In this document: positions 1-60,704 of the stretch, piece after piece
Layout of the letters: each line of letters starts with the position of its first letter
Position numbering within the stretch: position 1 is the stretch's first letter
DNA from: Mactra quadrangularis
Taxonomy: Eukaryota > Mollusca > Bivalvia > Venerida > Mactridae
DNA: 64,000 nt
NCBI GenBank assembly: GCA_025267735.1
Contig: CM046301.1
Coordinates: 61,647,872-61,711,871, forward strand
Direction of reading: 5' to 3'
The notes under the pieces: generated by a model
The model's database searches: none
The model's input: only the letters and a program-made list of their open reading frames with translations
What the model was told of the DNA's origin: nothing
Translations under genes and position numbers: made by a program

Positions 1-120
1 TCGTGGGTTCGAATCCTAGTTCAGACCATGGATTTTTATGGGGTTACAATAGACTAGTTAAAGTTTTAAAAAGTTGAAGGTAGGACAGACTAGTTAAAGT
101 TTTAAAAATTGAAGGTAGGT
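1..120 (+). repeat. tRNA-like SINE fragment and a short tandem duplication
   Basis: The window opens inside a tRNA-type sequence with a B-box-like GGGTTCGAATCC followed by TAGTTCAGACC. The same tail in the other orientation is seen near 24770. Positions 48-120 contain two copies of a unit of about 37 bp (GACTAGTTAAAG...GAAGGTAGG). Confidence 0.5.
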
Positions 121-168
121 CTGTAACAAGTGAACACAAGACATCATACACTCACAACCTTCCCTCAC

Positions 169-48895
<48,727 letters not shown>

Positions 48896-48896
48896 C

Positions 48897-48965
48897 TCAA
48901 TACTCCAGGCTACCAATCCGTTTATGTCTTAACTTATGAAATAAATCGTCTTTACTAAATGACAT
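48897..48965 (-). promoter_or_regulatory. Upstream ORF B of GCN2, 22 codons, ends 1 nt before the GCN2 start
   Basis: Reading the minus strand, ATG at 48965-48963 opens 22 codons and stops with TGA at 48899-48897. One base later comes the GCN2 ATG (48895-48893). The peptide would begin MSFSKDD and end SLEY. If transcribed in the leader, this spacing would favour termination-reinitiation or strong repression. The transcription start is unknown, so its presence in the mRNA is inferred. Confidence 0.5.
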
Positions 48966-49035
48966 CGTAAAATCTCAGCTTCAGCAGTTTATGATCTTTG
49001 ATGTTGTCAAAATGCATTCGGAAAGCTTCTGCCAT
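48955..49035 (-). promoter_or_regulatory. Upstream ORF A of GCN2 leader, 26 codons, overlaps uORF B
   Basis: ATG at 49035-49033 opens 26 codons (starting MAEAFRMHF) and stops with TAG at 48957-48955. It overlaps uORF B by 11 nt in another frame, so translating A would bypass B's start. The left TIR of a DNA transposon begins 16 bp further upstream (49052). It could instead be part of an unrecognised first exon; I recognise no protein family in it. Confidence 0.35.
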
Positions 49036-49051
49036 GTTGCATCAGTATATA

Positions 49052-50197
49052 CAGATGATCCGTCCCCAAGACTATTCTCCCTCTAGACGATCCGTCCCCA
49101 GCCACATTCGTCCTTGGACGATCCGTCCCCAAAATATCAGAGTTTAGACGATTCGTCCCCATTCTATAAAAGTGTATACGAGAAATGATTTATGCGAAGA
49201 TTTATGTACAGATATTCATTTTTTGATTTGATTTTGCAAATATTTATTTGTAAACGGTCAAATGTTAAATATCTAACGTTCAGCATTTTAAATGTTATAC
49301 GTAAACAATATATTTAGATTCAATTCAAGTACGATTTATTTTTGTATTACTTATACTATGAAGTCACCTTGCACGTGCCGTGTCCAAGTTTCCCGCTAAA
49401 ATAATTTTACTCATAAATGGTCAAATGTTAAGTATCTAACGTCCAGCATTTTAAATATTATACACTTTACAAACATCTTCAATTCTTATATTAATTATCA
49501 TTTAATAAAAATGATAGGTGAGGTTTGGTATTATTATATTAAAGGTCTCTGTTAATTATTGTCGGGTTCAGATAATTCACTTATTTTATCATATAATTGC
49601 TATAATTAAGTTGCTAAAAATAAAACATCAAACGTAATAAAACGGATTTTTTGTAAATGCGTAATTATTGTTTTTCACATATAAATCCATTTATTTTGGT
49701 TGAAAACAATAAAAAATATATAATTGAACAGAACAGAACACAACATACACTTATAATTACACAAGAAAACTCGATACAAAAAGTATTTGTTAATATATAA
49801 ATCAATTAAGGGTCTATTGTTTACATTTTTATTTTTCAATTTGAAACAATGAATTATTTTTGTATCAATCACGTTGATTAAAATACATCTTTATTCAACA
49901 ATGCATAATAATCAATCTTCATCCCAGTAGCCCATGTTTATGAAATTAAATTTGCTGTTCTATGTGTCGCAATTTTGTCTGAAATTAAAAAACGATATAT
50001 TTAATAATGTACAAATAAAAGTAAAAACACAGAGTACACGTATCTTATATCATGTCGTATTAATAATACTGATTGTGCTATACACATAATGGGACGAATC
50101 ATTTTAACATTCCTTAGACGATCGGTCCCCAATTTGGGGACGGATCGTCCAAGGACGGATCGTCTAAGGACGGATGTGACTGGGGACGGATCGTCTG
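49052..50197. mobile_element. GACGATCCGTCCCC TIR transposon just upstream of GCN2
   Basis: Starts CAGATGATCCGTCCCC and ends GGGGACGGATCGTCTG. Each end carries three or four tandem GACGATCCGTCC modules over about 100 bp. The middle (49170-50095) is AT-rich without a long ORF. It begins 157 bp upstream of the GCN2 start codon, so the promoter is either in the short gap or inside or beyond the element. Confidence 0.8.
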
Positions 50198-50213
50198 ACA
50201 ATCATTAGTATAT

Positions 50214-50318
50214 ACAGACGATCCGTCCCCAAGACTATTCTCCCTCTAGACGATCCGTCCCCAGTCACATTCGTCCTTGGACGATCCGTCCCCAAAATAT
50301 CAGAGTTTAGACGATTCG
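50214..50318. mobile_element. Truncated second copy of the GACGATCCGTCCCC element
   Basis: The first 105 bp of the element (identical to 49052 onwards apart from a few bases) preceded by the same AGTATATA. It is cut off by the element at 50319. It suggests a tandem duplication of the end plus flank. Confidence 0.75.
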
Positions 50319-52430
50319 ACTGGCCGCCAGTCCGGTAATTTACCAGACTATACCGGACTGGTCTAAATATTTAATTGTTACAAGTATTAGCATTTCCAAA
50401 AATGCTTGAAATCAACGCTCAGCCGTGTTTGATTTCGTCTCCATAGATGTATATATTTTGTGGTTAATATTCATTTGCTAACGGGGCGGATGTTATGAAT
50501 ATAAAATACATATTGATTTCGATGAACAATTCTATTTACTATTCATTAGTTATCTTTGTAAATTTTACTTATTTCCGATCAAAAATACTTGCGTGAAAAT
50601 GTTTATGTCCACTAAAATATTTAGTGGCGTGTAGCCTTCCTAAACATACAATAAGTATGGGGAGTATGTGGTAAATCGTTCCGCCGTCCGCTAAAATATT
50701 TAGTAGTGTGCAGCCTTCCTAAACATCCGCTAATGCCCGCTATTGACTATGCGCTAGCTTGATTATAGTCAACAACTAGACGAGTCCATTATCACACCCC
50801 TTTTTTACGTTTTGACGGCCATTTTCTTATCATGTGACCTCAAATGCATAGTTTTGATTGGCTTAAGACAACCGGTGTCGACTACAAAATGCTCAAATCT
50901 TGATAATTGTTTATATCAACGCACAGGTGCGTTGATAATGATAAAGATACAGCATTCTGTACACAAACGGTCTGACTGACCTCTGTACGGAGACGCCGCG
51001 CATCACGGGTAAAACTGTTTATTTACCTGAAAACACGTGGCAATGTTTACATTCTATCAATTCCCCCCCTTCAAGTATACTGAACAAAAATAGAATGAAT
51101 TTTGTGTCTACTCAATAAAATTTGACTATCCAACCAACTAACCTCATTAAATTAAACTTTATACCGGTTGTTAAACCTTCGTCATAACGTGTTTACATCT
51201 GTCATTCTTTACACAGTAATTTGAATTCGAAACTAGGTTACACGGTTTAACTATGCACCTATACCTACAGAGGTTTAAAAGTACTTTGTATTGATAGATT
51301 TATGATCCTGTAGCTATGAGTGATCATTTATTTTACATTTCAACAACGAGTCTGTCAAAAAACGAAAAAATGCAACGATTTTGTCTTCATCCGCCGCACT
51401 TTATTCTGTTGCGTACCAAACGCCGAATTTTGAGACGGTTGCGCGTCTTAGTATAGAGGTGATATCTTCACCGTCTATTTATAGAATGAAGATACAGTAC
51501 TGATACTAAATGAAATTACATGTTTTGACTTTTTTATTATTTTAAAAGGCCATATCTTGATAATGGATTAATTTTAAACTGTAAAAATAGCGTTTTAAAC
51601 CGACTTAGAGCCAAAGAAATGAATATGTAAGATTACTCTCACTTTTTACAACCGGACTGGCCTTAATTTATACTTATAAATCGTAAACCTACCGGACTGG
51701 CGATATTTTCATGATGGAATAGCTACATAAATAGTTACGAATGAATAATTAAATGTTTTAAAAACATGTTATGCAATATAAGAAGAAAAAAAATGTTATT
51801 TGCTACCGGACTGGCATTTCTAAATTTTGTAAGATTACTCTCCCTTTTCACTGCCGGACTGGCCTTAATTTATACTTATAAAATCGTTACACTACCGATT
51901 TGGCAATATTTTCATGATGGAATAGCCACATAAATAGTTAGGAATGAACAATTAAATGTTTTAAAAACATTTTATGCAATATAAGAAGAAATAAATAATG
52001 TTATTAGCTACCGGACTGGCATTTGTAAATTTTGTAAGATTACTCTCCCTTTTCACTACCGAACTGGCCTTAATTTATACTTATAAAATCGTAACACTAC
52101 TTAAAACATTCAATTATTTATCCTCAACTATTTATGTAGCTAATCCATTATGAAAATATCGCCAGTCCGGTAGTGTTAGGATTTTATAAGTAGATATTAA
52201 GGCCAGTCCGGTAGTGAAAAGGGAGAGTAAACTTACACATTCATTTCTCTGGCTCTAAGTCGATTTAAAACGCTATTTTCATTTATAAAAATCAATCGAT
52301 TATCAAGATATAGCCTTTTGAAATAATAAAAAAGTGAAAACATGTAATTTTATCGTGTATCTTTATCAAAACAAAGAAATATTTAGGCCAGTCCGGTATA
52401 GTTCGGTAAATTACCGGACTGGCGGCCAGT
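50319..52430. mobile_element. TIR transposon (ACTGGCCGCCAGTCCGG), 2.1 kb, with internal inverted repeats
   Basis: The terminal 45 bp are inverted with about three mismatches (ACTGGCCGCCAGTCCGGTAA at both ends). Inside, 51500-51650 is inverted against 52230-52380 (GACTTAGAGCCA / TGGCTCTAAGTC). Between these lie about two and a half copies of a unit of about 200 bp marked by CTACCGGACTGGC. A segment of about 1.1 kb (50376-51480) is unique to the left side. No transposase found. Confidence 0.75.
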
Positions 52431-52489
52431 GTGGTAAGGGAAGGTACCCGTCCCGGCGGTCCAACTAAATACTGCCACAGACATCAAAA

Positions 52490-52855
52490 GACATCAAAAG
52501 ACATACTAAATACTGCCACAGACATTAAAAGACATCAAAAGACACACACAGACAGTGAATATATGCACAAAGACACTTTTTATGTTATATTATCATAAAT
52601 TATTGTTTTTTATACTACTTTAAATTAATTTTGAATAATATTTATATATTTTTATGCTTTTATTCGAAGGTCAAATATTAGGAGTCTGGCCAGCCTAAGT
52701 GAACATCGTACGCTTGCATCAAAAGACACACAAAGACAGTGAATATTTCTACAAAGACACTTTTTATGTTTTATTATCATTAATAAGTGTATTATATACA
52801 TTTCAAAATAATTTTGAATAATATTTTTTTTATGCTTTTATTTGATGGTCAAATG
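52490..52855. repeat. Diverged direct duplication, about 180-bp unit
   Basis: AAAGACACACACAGACAGTG (52540) and AAAGACACACAAAGACAGTG (52721) begin two copies that run through GACACTTTTTATGTT and ATGCTTTTATT. Short ACATCAAAAG repeats precede the first. Confidence 0.65.
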
Positions 52856-52872
52856 TGATGGTCACATTTTTT

Positions 52873-55800
52873 AAGACCTCCTATATTGGTTATATTAAGT
52901 GGCTAATTGCAGTACAGTACAGCGGATAGTATAAACTTATCATATAAGACCTCCTATAGTGGTTATATTAAGTGGCTAATTGCAGTACAGTACAGCGGTC
53001 AGTATAAACTTATCATATAAGACCTCCTGTAGTGGTTATTTTAAGTTGCTAATTGCAGTACAGTACAGCGTATAGTATAAACTTAAGATATAAGACCTCC
53101 TATAGTGGTTATATTAAGTGGCTAATTGCAGTACAGTACAGCGTATAGTATAAACTTATCATATAAGACCTCCTATAGTGGTTATTTTAAGTGGCTAATG
53201 GCAGTACAATACAGCGTATAGTATAAACCTATCATATAAGACCTCCTATAGTGGTTATTTTAAGCGGCTAAAGGCAGTACAGTACAGTACAGCGGTCAGT
53301 ATAAACTTAAGATATAAGACCTCCTATAGTGGTTATATTAAGTGGCTAATTGCAGTACAGTATAGCGGATAGCATAAACTTAAGATATAAGACCTCCTAT
53401 AGTGGTTATTTTAAGCAGCTTAAGGCAGTACAGTACAGCGGTCAGTATAAACTTATCATATCAGACCTCCTATAGTGGTTATATTAAGTGGCTAATTGCA
53501 GTACAGTACAGCGTATAGTATAAACTTATGATATAAGACCTCCTATAGTGGTTATATTAAGTGGCTAATTGCAGTACAGTACAGTGTATAGTATAAACTC
53601 ATGATATAAGACCTCCTATAATGGTTATATTAAGTGGCTAATTGCAGTACAGTACAGCGTATAGTATAAACTTATGATATAAGACCTCCTATAGTGGTTA
53701 TATTAAGAGGCTAATTGCAGTACAGTACAGCGGATAGTATAAAGTTATCATATAAGACCTCCTATAGTGGTAATATTAAGTGGCTAATTGCAGTACAGTA
53801 CAGCAGATAGTATAAACTTATCATATAAGACCTCCTATAGTGGTTATATTAAGTGGCTAATGGCAGTACAGTACAGTGGATAGTATAAACTTATCATTTA
53901 AGACCTTCTATGGTGGTTATATTAAGTTGCTAATTGCAGTACAGTACAGCTGATAGTATAAACCTATGATATAAGACCTCCTATAGTGGTTATATTAAGT
54001 GGCTAATGGCAGTACAGTACAGCGGATAGTATAAACTTATCATTTAAGACCTTCTATGGTGGTTATATTAAGTTGCTAATTGCAGTACAGTACAGCGTAT
54101 AGTATAAACTTAAAAAATAAGACTTTTTATGGTGGTTATATTAAGTTGCTGTCACCAGTGAAGTTGAAGATCTTGTAGTTCACTTAGAGTCGGGCTCCTT
54201 TTAAATGGGGAATTAGCAGGAATACCACGACTCGAACCAAATCACATAACCTCTGGCGAACAGAAGGGCCAGCCGATTCAACACACCGGCTTAGTTAAAC
54301 TCACAGAAAGGTTCAGTCGATTCAACACATCGACTTAAGAACCACAACATAAATTGTTCTAGATTAATTATAACACTGTCTCTGTTTTCTATTCCTTTTA
54401 ATGGTTTTACAACACATTAAATAACAATAAGCAACAGTATGAAATAAACAAGTATTCAATAAGTGTCCAAAATATGTTAAAAGTTAAAATTTCCTTATGT
54501 ACAGACTTATTAACTTAAATGTAACGTTTCGCCTACATATTCTATTCTATATCTGTTTTTCTATAACTTAAAAGTTTTATAGGGAAAGTCAAAATTAGGG
54601 GCGGGGTAACATAAAAATAATCTAATGTATTAATCAGCCAATAAGAATATTACTTTTTGACAATTACTTGTAAAATAATTAAGTAGCAAATGTCAGGATC
54701 TGACATCTTATCAATAAGATTATAAAACAAACAGACTAGCATATGTCAATACTTGAGACTGATCAAGAATTTTGATTATATAATTTTTCTAACAATAGAC
54801 ATCACCAGAAGGTGTTTCAAACTGAGATTATTTGTTACAAACAAAAAACATGCTGATTACTTATGTTGATAAGATTATTTGAGAACTTAATTATCTACCA
54901 AAATCATTAACATAAACAATTGGCTTGGCTGGGAAAATATAGATTTTAATATTGATACTAAATATATCAGAATTATTAAGGTTTTCTTAAAATAAAAATT
55001 TTGCATTAAATGCTCTATGTTACATTGCTAATTGCAGTACAGTACAGCGGATAGTATAAACTTAAGATATAAGACCTTGTTTGGTGGTTATATTAAGTGG
55101 CTAAAGGCAGTACAGTACAGGGGATAGTATCAACTAATGATATAAGACCTCTTTGGTGATAATATTAAGTGGCTAATGGCAGTACAGTATGGCGGATAGT
55201 ATAAACTTACAAAATTAGACCTTCTATGATGGTTATATTAAGTGGCTAAAGGCAGTACAGTACAGCGGATAGTATGAAATACATTAATAGTCCTTCTATG
55301 ATGGTTATATTAAGTGGCTAAAGGCAGTACAGTGCAGCGGATAGTATAAACTTACAATATTAGACCTTCTATGATGGTTATATTAAGTGGCTAAAGGCAG
55401 TACAGTACAGCGGATAGTATGAAATACATTAATAGTCCTTCTATGATGGTTATATTAAGTGGCTAAAGGCAGTACAGTGCAGCGGATAGTATAAACTTAC
55501 AATATTAGACCTTCTATGATGGTTATATTAAGTGGCTAAAGGCAGTACAGTACAGCGGATAGTATGAAATACATTAATAGTCCTTCTATGATGGTTATAT
55601 TAAGTGGCTAAAGGCAGTACAGTGCAGCGGATAGTATAAACTTACAATATTAGACCTTCTATGATGGTTTTATTAAGTGGCTAAAGGCAGTACAGTACAG
55701 GGGATAGTATGAAATACATTAATAGTCCTTCTATGATGGTTATATCAAGTGGCTAATTGCAGTACAGTACAGCGGATAGTATAAACTTAAGATATAAGAC

Positions 55801-56145
55801 CTTTGGTGGTTATATTACGTGGCTAATTGCAGTACAGTACAGCTGTCAGTATAAACTTATGATATAAGACCTTCTATGATGGTTATATTAAGTGGCTAAA
55901 GGCAGTACAGTACAGCGGTCAGTATAAACCTACGATATAAGACGTCCTATAGTGGTTATATTAAGTTGCTAATGGCAGTACAGTACAGCGGTCAGTATAA
56001 ACTTAAGATATAAGACCTTTCATTGTGGTTTTATTAAGTTGCTAATGGCAGAACAGTACAGCGGATGGTATAAAATACATAGATAGACCTTCATTGGTGG
56101 TTATAATCAGTGGTTAATGGCAGCGCAGTGGGAGGCGTTTTTTTA
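52873..56145. repeat. 73-bp satellite array, split by a solo LTR
   Basis: Unit AAGACCTCCTATAGTGGTTA...GCAGTACAGTACAGCGG...AAACTTATCATAT, exactly 73 bp at the left end. About 17 units occupy 52873-54149 and about 15 occupy 55025-56145. At 55276-55711 the array is a 145-bp dimer (GAAATACATTAATAG at 55276, 55421, 55566 and 55711). Confidence 0.93.
54150..55024. mobile_element. Solo LTR, 875 bp, inserted in the 73-bp satellite
   Basis: Starts TGTCACC and ends TGTTACA (TG...CA), flanked by TTGC on both sides (54146-54149, 55025-55028). Deleting the element and one TTGC restores a normal satellite unit (TTAAGTTGCTAATTGCAG). No internal coding region, as expected after LTR-LTR recombination. Gypsy, BEL or copia origin cannot be told. 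Confidence 0.8.
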
Positions 56146-56171
56146 CATCCAGTTCGTGCTACATCGAGTTA

Positions 56172-56440
56172 CTGTAAAAGTAGATCCGGTTTTTATTATC
56201 AGTTAGCCCCGCCCAATAAGATTGCTCCGCTTAATCCTCAGCGGTTGGTGAATAAGAATGGTCACAGTTTTTAAGTATCTATATATTGCCAAAGATGCAG
56301 GCAGTTAATTGTTTTATGGAAGTTTCTGAACTCCGTACAGTATTGATGCGCATGACATATGGCATTATACACTGTGTTAATCACTTTTTGTATGCTATGT
56401 GCCATGCCATTGATACCGAAATAAAATTATTATTATTATT
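56172..56440 (+). mobile_element. Probable LINE or SINE 3' end with (ATT)n tail
   Basis: A non-satellite block between satellite-like CATCCAGTTCGTG (56154) and the array at 56441. It ends AAATAAAATTATTATTATTA, a tail like those of L2/CR1-type elements. No ORF. Confidence 0.4.
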
Positions 56441-59400
56441 AACTATTCATGCAGCATGATTGTTTACTTCAATGACATCGAGTTGATGTAATTTTTTAGG
56501 GTCAAACTTTATAAGCTTACAAAGCAACGGAACACACCCAGCAATTCGTAGAAACCTTTAAACCCCTAGATAATGCTTTATAGATGTCATCAATGCTCAT
56601 TTATCACCAAAATAGTCGGGGTCAAAACCTAATATTACGTTTTCTATGCATCATGATTTTTCTAATTAAATGACATCGAATTGATGTTTTTATGATTTTC
56701 TATTCCAACGACATCAAGTTGGTGTATTTTTACTTACTCGAACTTAATTTATCTAAAAAGCAAAGGAACACATCTAAAAGAACCACTAAAAAAACTTAAG
56801 AAGGCTTAATAGATGTCATAAATTCTCATTTGTCACCAAATTAGTAAGAGTTAAAACCTATTGATAACTTTCCTAGATATCATGATTTTTTTTAATGACA
56901 TCGAGTTGATGTAATTTTTCTTGCTCGAACTTTATATATGTACTTAGCAACGAAACCCATCCAGTAAGTCAAAGAACCCTTTAAACCCCTAAATAATGCT
57001 TAATAGATGTTATTTAGGCTAATTTATTACCAAAAAGTCATTTATATAACCTTTCAGTGTGTTTTGCAAGATATCATGATTTTCTACTTTAATGACATCG
57101 AGTTCGTGTTATTTTTCTTGCTCAAACTTTAAATATCTAAAAAGCCAAGGAACACATCCAGCAAATAAAAGAACCCCTTTAGCCTCTCAAAAAGGCTTAA
57201 TAGATGTCATCAATGCTTATTTATTACAAAAATAGTCCGGGTTAAAACCTTTTGATAAGTTTTTAGGCACAATTATTTTTTACTCAAATGACATAGAGTT
57301 GATGTATTTTTTCTTGCTCGAGCTTAACATATTTACAAAGCAACGAAACATAAACAGCAAGTCAAAGAACCCATTAAACCCCTAAAGAATTCTTTAAAAA
57401 TGTTATAAATGCTCATTTGACACAAACATAGTCTAGGTTAAAAACCATTGATAAGTTTTCAACACATCACCATTTTTTACTTAATGACATCCAGTTCGTG
57501 TAATTTTCCACGCTCGAACTTAATATATATATATTAACCATCGGAACGCATCTAGCCAGTCAAGGGTCCCATTGAACCCCTTAAGATACTATATTAATGT
57601 CATAAATGAAATTTATGAACAAGAAAGTCAGTCTTAAAACCTATTAAAAAGGTTTCTAGAAATCAGGGTTTTTTAACGTAAATGACACCCAGTTGGTGTT
57701 TTTTAACCAACTTTATATCGCACGAAGCAATGGAACGGAACACATCCAGCAAGTCAAAGAAACACATGAATAGCTCACTAAGGGTTTAAAGATGTTATCA
57801 ATGAGCATTTATCACTACAATAGTCAAGGTTAAAAACCATTGATAAGTTTTCTAGACATCAGGACTTTCTACTTAATGACATCCAGTTCGTGTTATTTTC
57901 CATGCTCGAACTTAATACATCTACAAAGTATCGAGACACATCCAGCAAGTCAAAAAATCCCGTTAAACCCCTAAAGAATTCTTTATAGTAAGATGTCATA
58001 AATGCTCATTTGACACAAACATAGTCTTGGTGAAAAAACATTAGTAAGTTTTCTACACATCACCATTTTCTACTTAATGACATCCAGTTCTTGTTATTTT
58101 CCACGCTCGAACTTAATACATCTACAAGGCTACGGAACACATGCAGTAAGTAAAAATAACCGTTAAACATCTTAAGAATGCTTTATAGATGTCATAAATG
58201 CTCATTTATCAACAAGACAGTCATTGTTTAAACATATTTATAAGTTTTCTACGCACCATGATTTTTTAACTTTAATGACATCCAGTTCGTGTTGTTACCT
58301 ATCTTGCTCCAACATTATACATCCACAAAGCATCGGGACACTTCCAGAAGTCAAAGAACCCGTTAAACACCTTAAGTATGCTTCATAGATGTCATAAATG
58401 CTCATTTATCGCCTAGAAAGTCATTGTTTAAACATATTTATAAGTTTTCTATACATCACGACGTTTTTGCATTCATGACATCCAGTTCGTGTCGTTATCT
58501 CTCTTCCTCCAACGTTATAGTCTACAAAGCATCGGGGCGCATCCAGCAAGTCAAAGAGCCCCTTAAACCCCTTAAATATGCTTCATAGATGTCATAAATG
58601 CTCATTTGGACACAAAAAAGTGAAGATCTAAAACTATTGATGAGTTTTCTACACATGATCACCATTTTCTACTTAGTGACATCCAGTTCGTGTTATTTTC
58701 CACGCTCCAACTTTATACATCTATAATGCAACGAAACACATACAGTAAGTAAAAAAAACCCCGCTAAACCCCTTAAGTGTGCTTTATGGATGTCATAAAT
58801 GTTCATTTATCAACAAGACAGTCATTGTTTAAACATATTTATAAGTTTTCTACGCACCATGATTTTTTTACTTTAATGACATCCAGTTCGTGTTGTTACC
58901 TATCTTGCTCCAACATTATACATCCACAAAGCATCGGGATACTTCCAGAAGTCAAAGAACCCGTTAAACCCCTTAAGTATGCTTCATAGATGTTATAAAT
59001 GCTCATTTATCACCTAGAAAGTCATTGTTTAAACATATTTATAGGTTTTCTATACATCACGACGTTTTTGCATTCATGACATCCAGTTCGTGTCGTTATC
59101 TCTCTTCTTCCAACGTTATAGTTCTACAAAGCATCGGGGCGCATCCAGCAAGTCAAAGAGCCCCTTAAACCCCTTAATTATGCTTCATAGATGTCATAAA
59201 TGCTCATTTGGACACAAAAAAGTGAAGATCTAAAGCTATGGATAAGTTTTCTACACATCACCATTTTCTACTTAGTGACATCCAGTTCGTGTTATTTTCC
59301 ACGCTCCAACTTTATACATCTATAATGCAACGAAACACATACAGTAAGTAAAAAAAAACCGCTAAACCCCTTGAGTGTGCTTAATGGATGTCATAAATGT

Positions 59401-60190
59401 TCATTTATCAACAAGACAGTCATTGTTTAAACATATTTATAAGTTTTCTACGCACCATGATTTTTTTACTTTAATGACATCCAGTTCGTGTTGTTACCTA
59501 TCTTGCTCCAACATTATACATCCACAAAGCATCGGGACACTTCCAGAAGTCAAAGAACCCGTTAAACCCCTTAAGTATGCTTCATAAATGTCATAAATGC
59601 TCATTTATCGCCTAGAAAGTCATTGTTTAAACATATTTATAAGTTTTCTATACATCACGACGTTTTTGCATTCATGACATCCAGTTCGTGTCGTCATCTC
59701 TCCTCCTCCAACGCTATAGTTCTACAAAGCATCGGGGCGCATCCAGCAAGTCAAAGAGCCCCTTAAACCCCTTAAGTATGCTTCATAGATGTCATAAATG
59801 CTCATTTGGACACAAAAAAGTGAAGATCTAAAGCTATTGATGAGTTTTCTACACATCACCATTTTCTACTTAGTGACATCCAGTTCGTGTTATTTTCCAC
59901 GCTCAAACTTTATACATCTATAATGCAACGAAACCAAAAGTAAGTAAAAAACCCCCGCTAAACCCCTTAAGTGTGCTTTATGGATGTCATAAATGTTCAT
60001 TTATCAACAAGACAGTCATTGTTTAAACATATTTATAAGTTTTCTATCTATATATATTTATATCTATTTTACTTTAAATGACATCCAGTTCGTGTTGTTT
60101 CCTTGCTCGAACATAATATATAACTTTAATCCAACTGAACGCACCTAGCAAGTCAAAGATCCCGTTTAACCCCTTAAAGTAGAAAATCCT
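56441..60190 (+). repeat. Satellite, unit about 200 bp, left arm of a large inverted repeat
   Basis: Monomers carry ATGACATCCAGTTCGTGT, then CAACTTTATACATCTA and AGATGTCATAAATGCTCATT. Monomers become more alike towards the centre. From 58277 the spacing is 200, 201, 200, 200, 199, 198, 200, 199, with three alternating types (TTTACTTTAATGAC, GTTTTTGCATTCATGAC, TTCTACTTAGTGAC), i.e. a 600-bp higher-order unit in three copies. Confidence 0.93.
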
Positions 60191-60704
60191 GATTTCTAGA
60201 ACAATTCACAATATATTTTAACACTGACTTTTTTGTTAAGTTTGAACAACACGAACTGGATGTCATATAAATAGAAAATCATATTTGTAGAACAATTAAC
60301 AATATATTTTAACCGTGACTATTTTTGTGTCAAATGAGCATTTGTGACATCTACAATGCATTCTTTCGATGTTCAACGTGTTCCGTTGCCTTGTAGATGT
60401 TTTAAGTTCGAACAAGGAAAATAACAAGAACTGGATGTCATTTAAAGTAGAAAATCATGATTTCTATAACAATTAACAACCTATTTTAACCCTGAATATT
60501 TTTGTGTCAAATGAGCATTCATGACATCTATAAAGCATTCTTTAGGGGTTCAACGGGTTCTTTGACTTGTTGGATGCGTCCCGATGCTTTGTAGATATAT
60601 AACGTTGGAGGAAGAAAGATAACAACACGAACTGGATGTCATTTAAGTAAAAAAATCATGATGTCTAGAAAACTTATAAATATGTTAAAACAATGACTGT
60701 CTTT

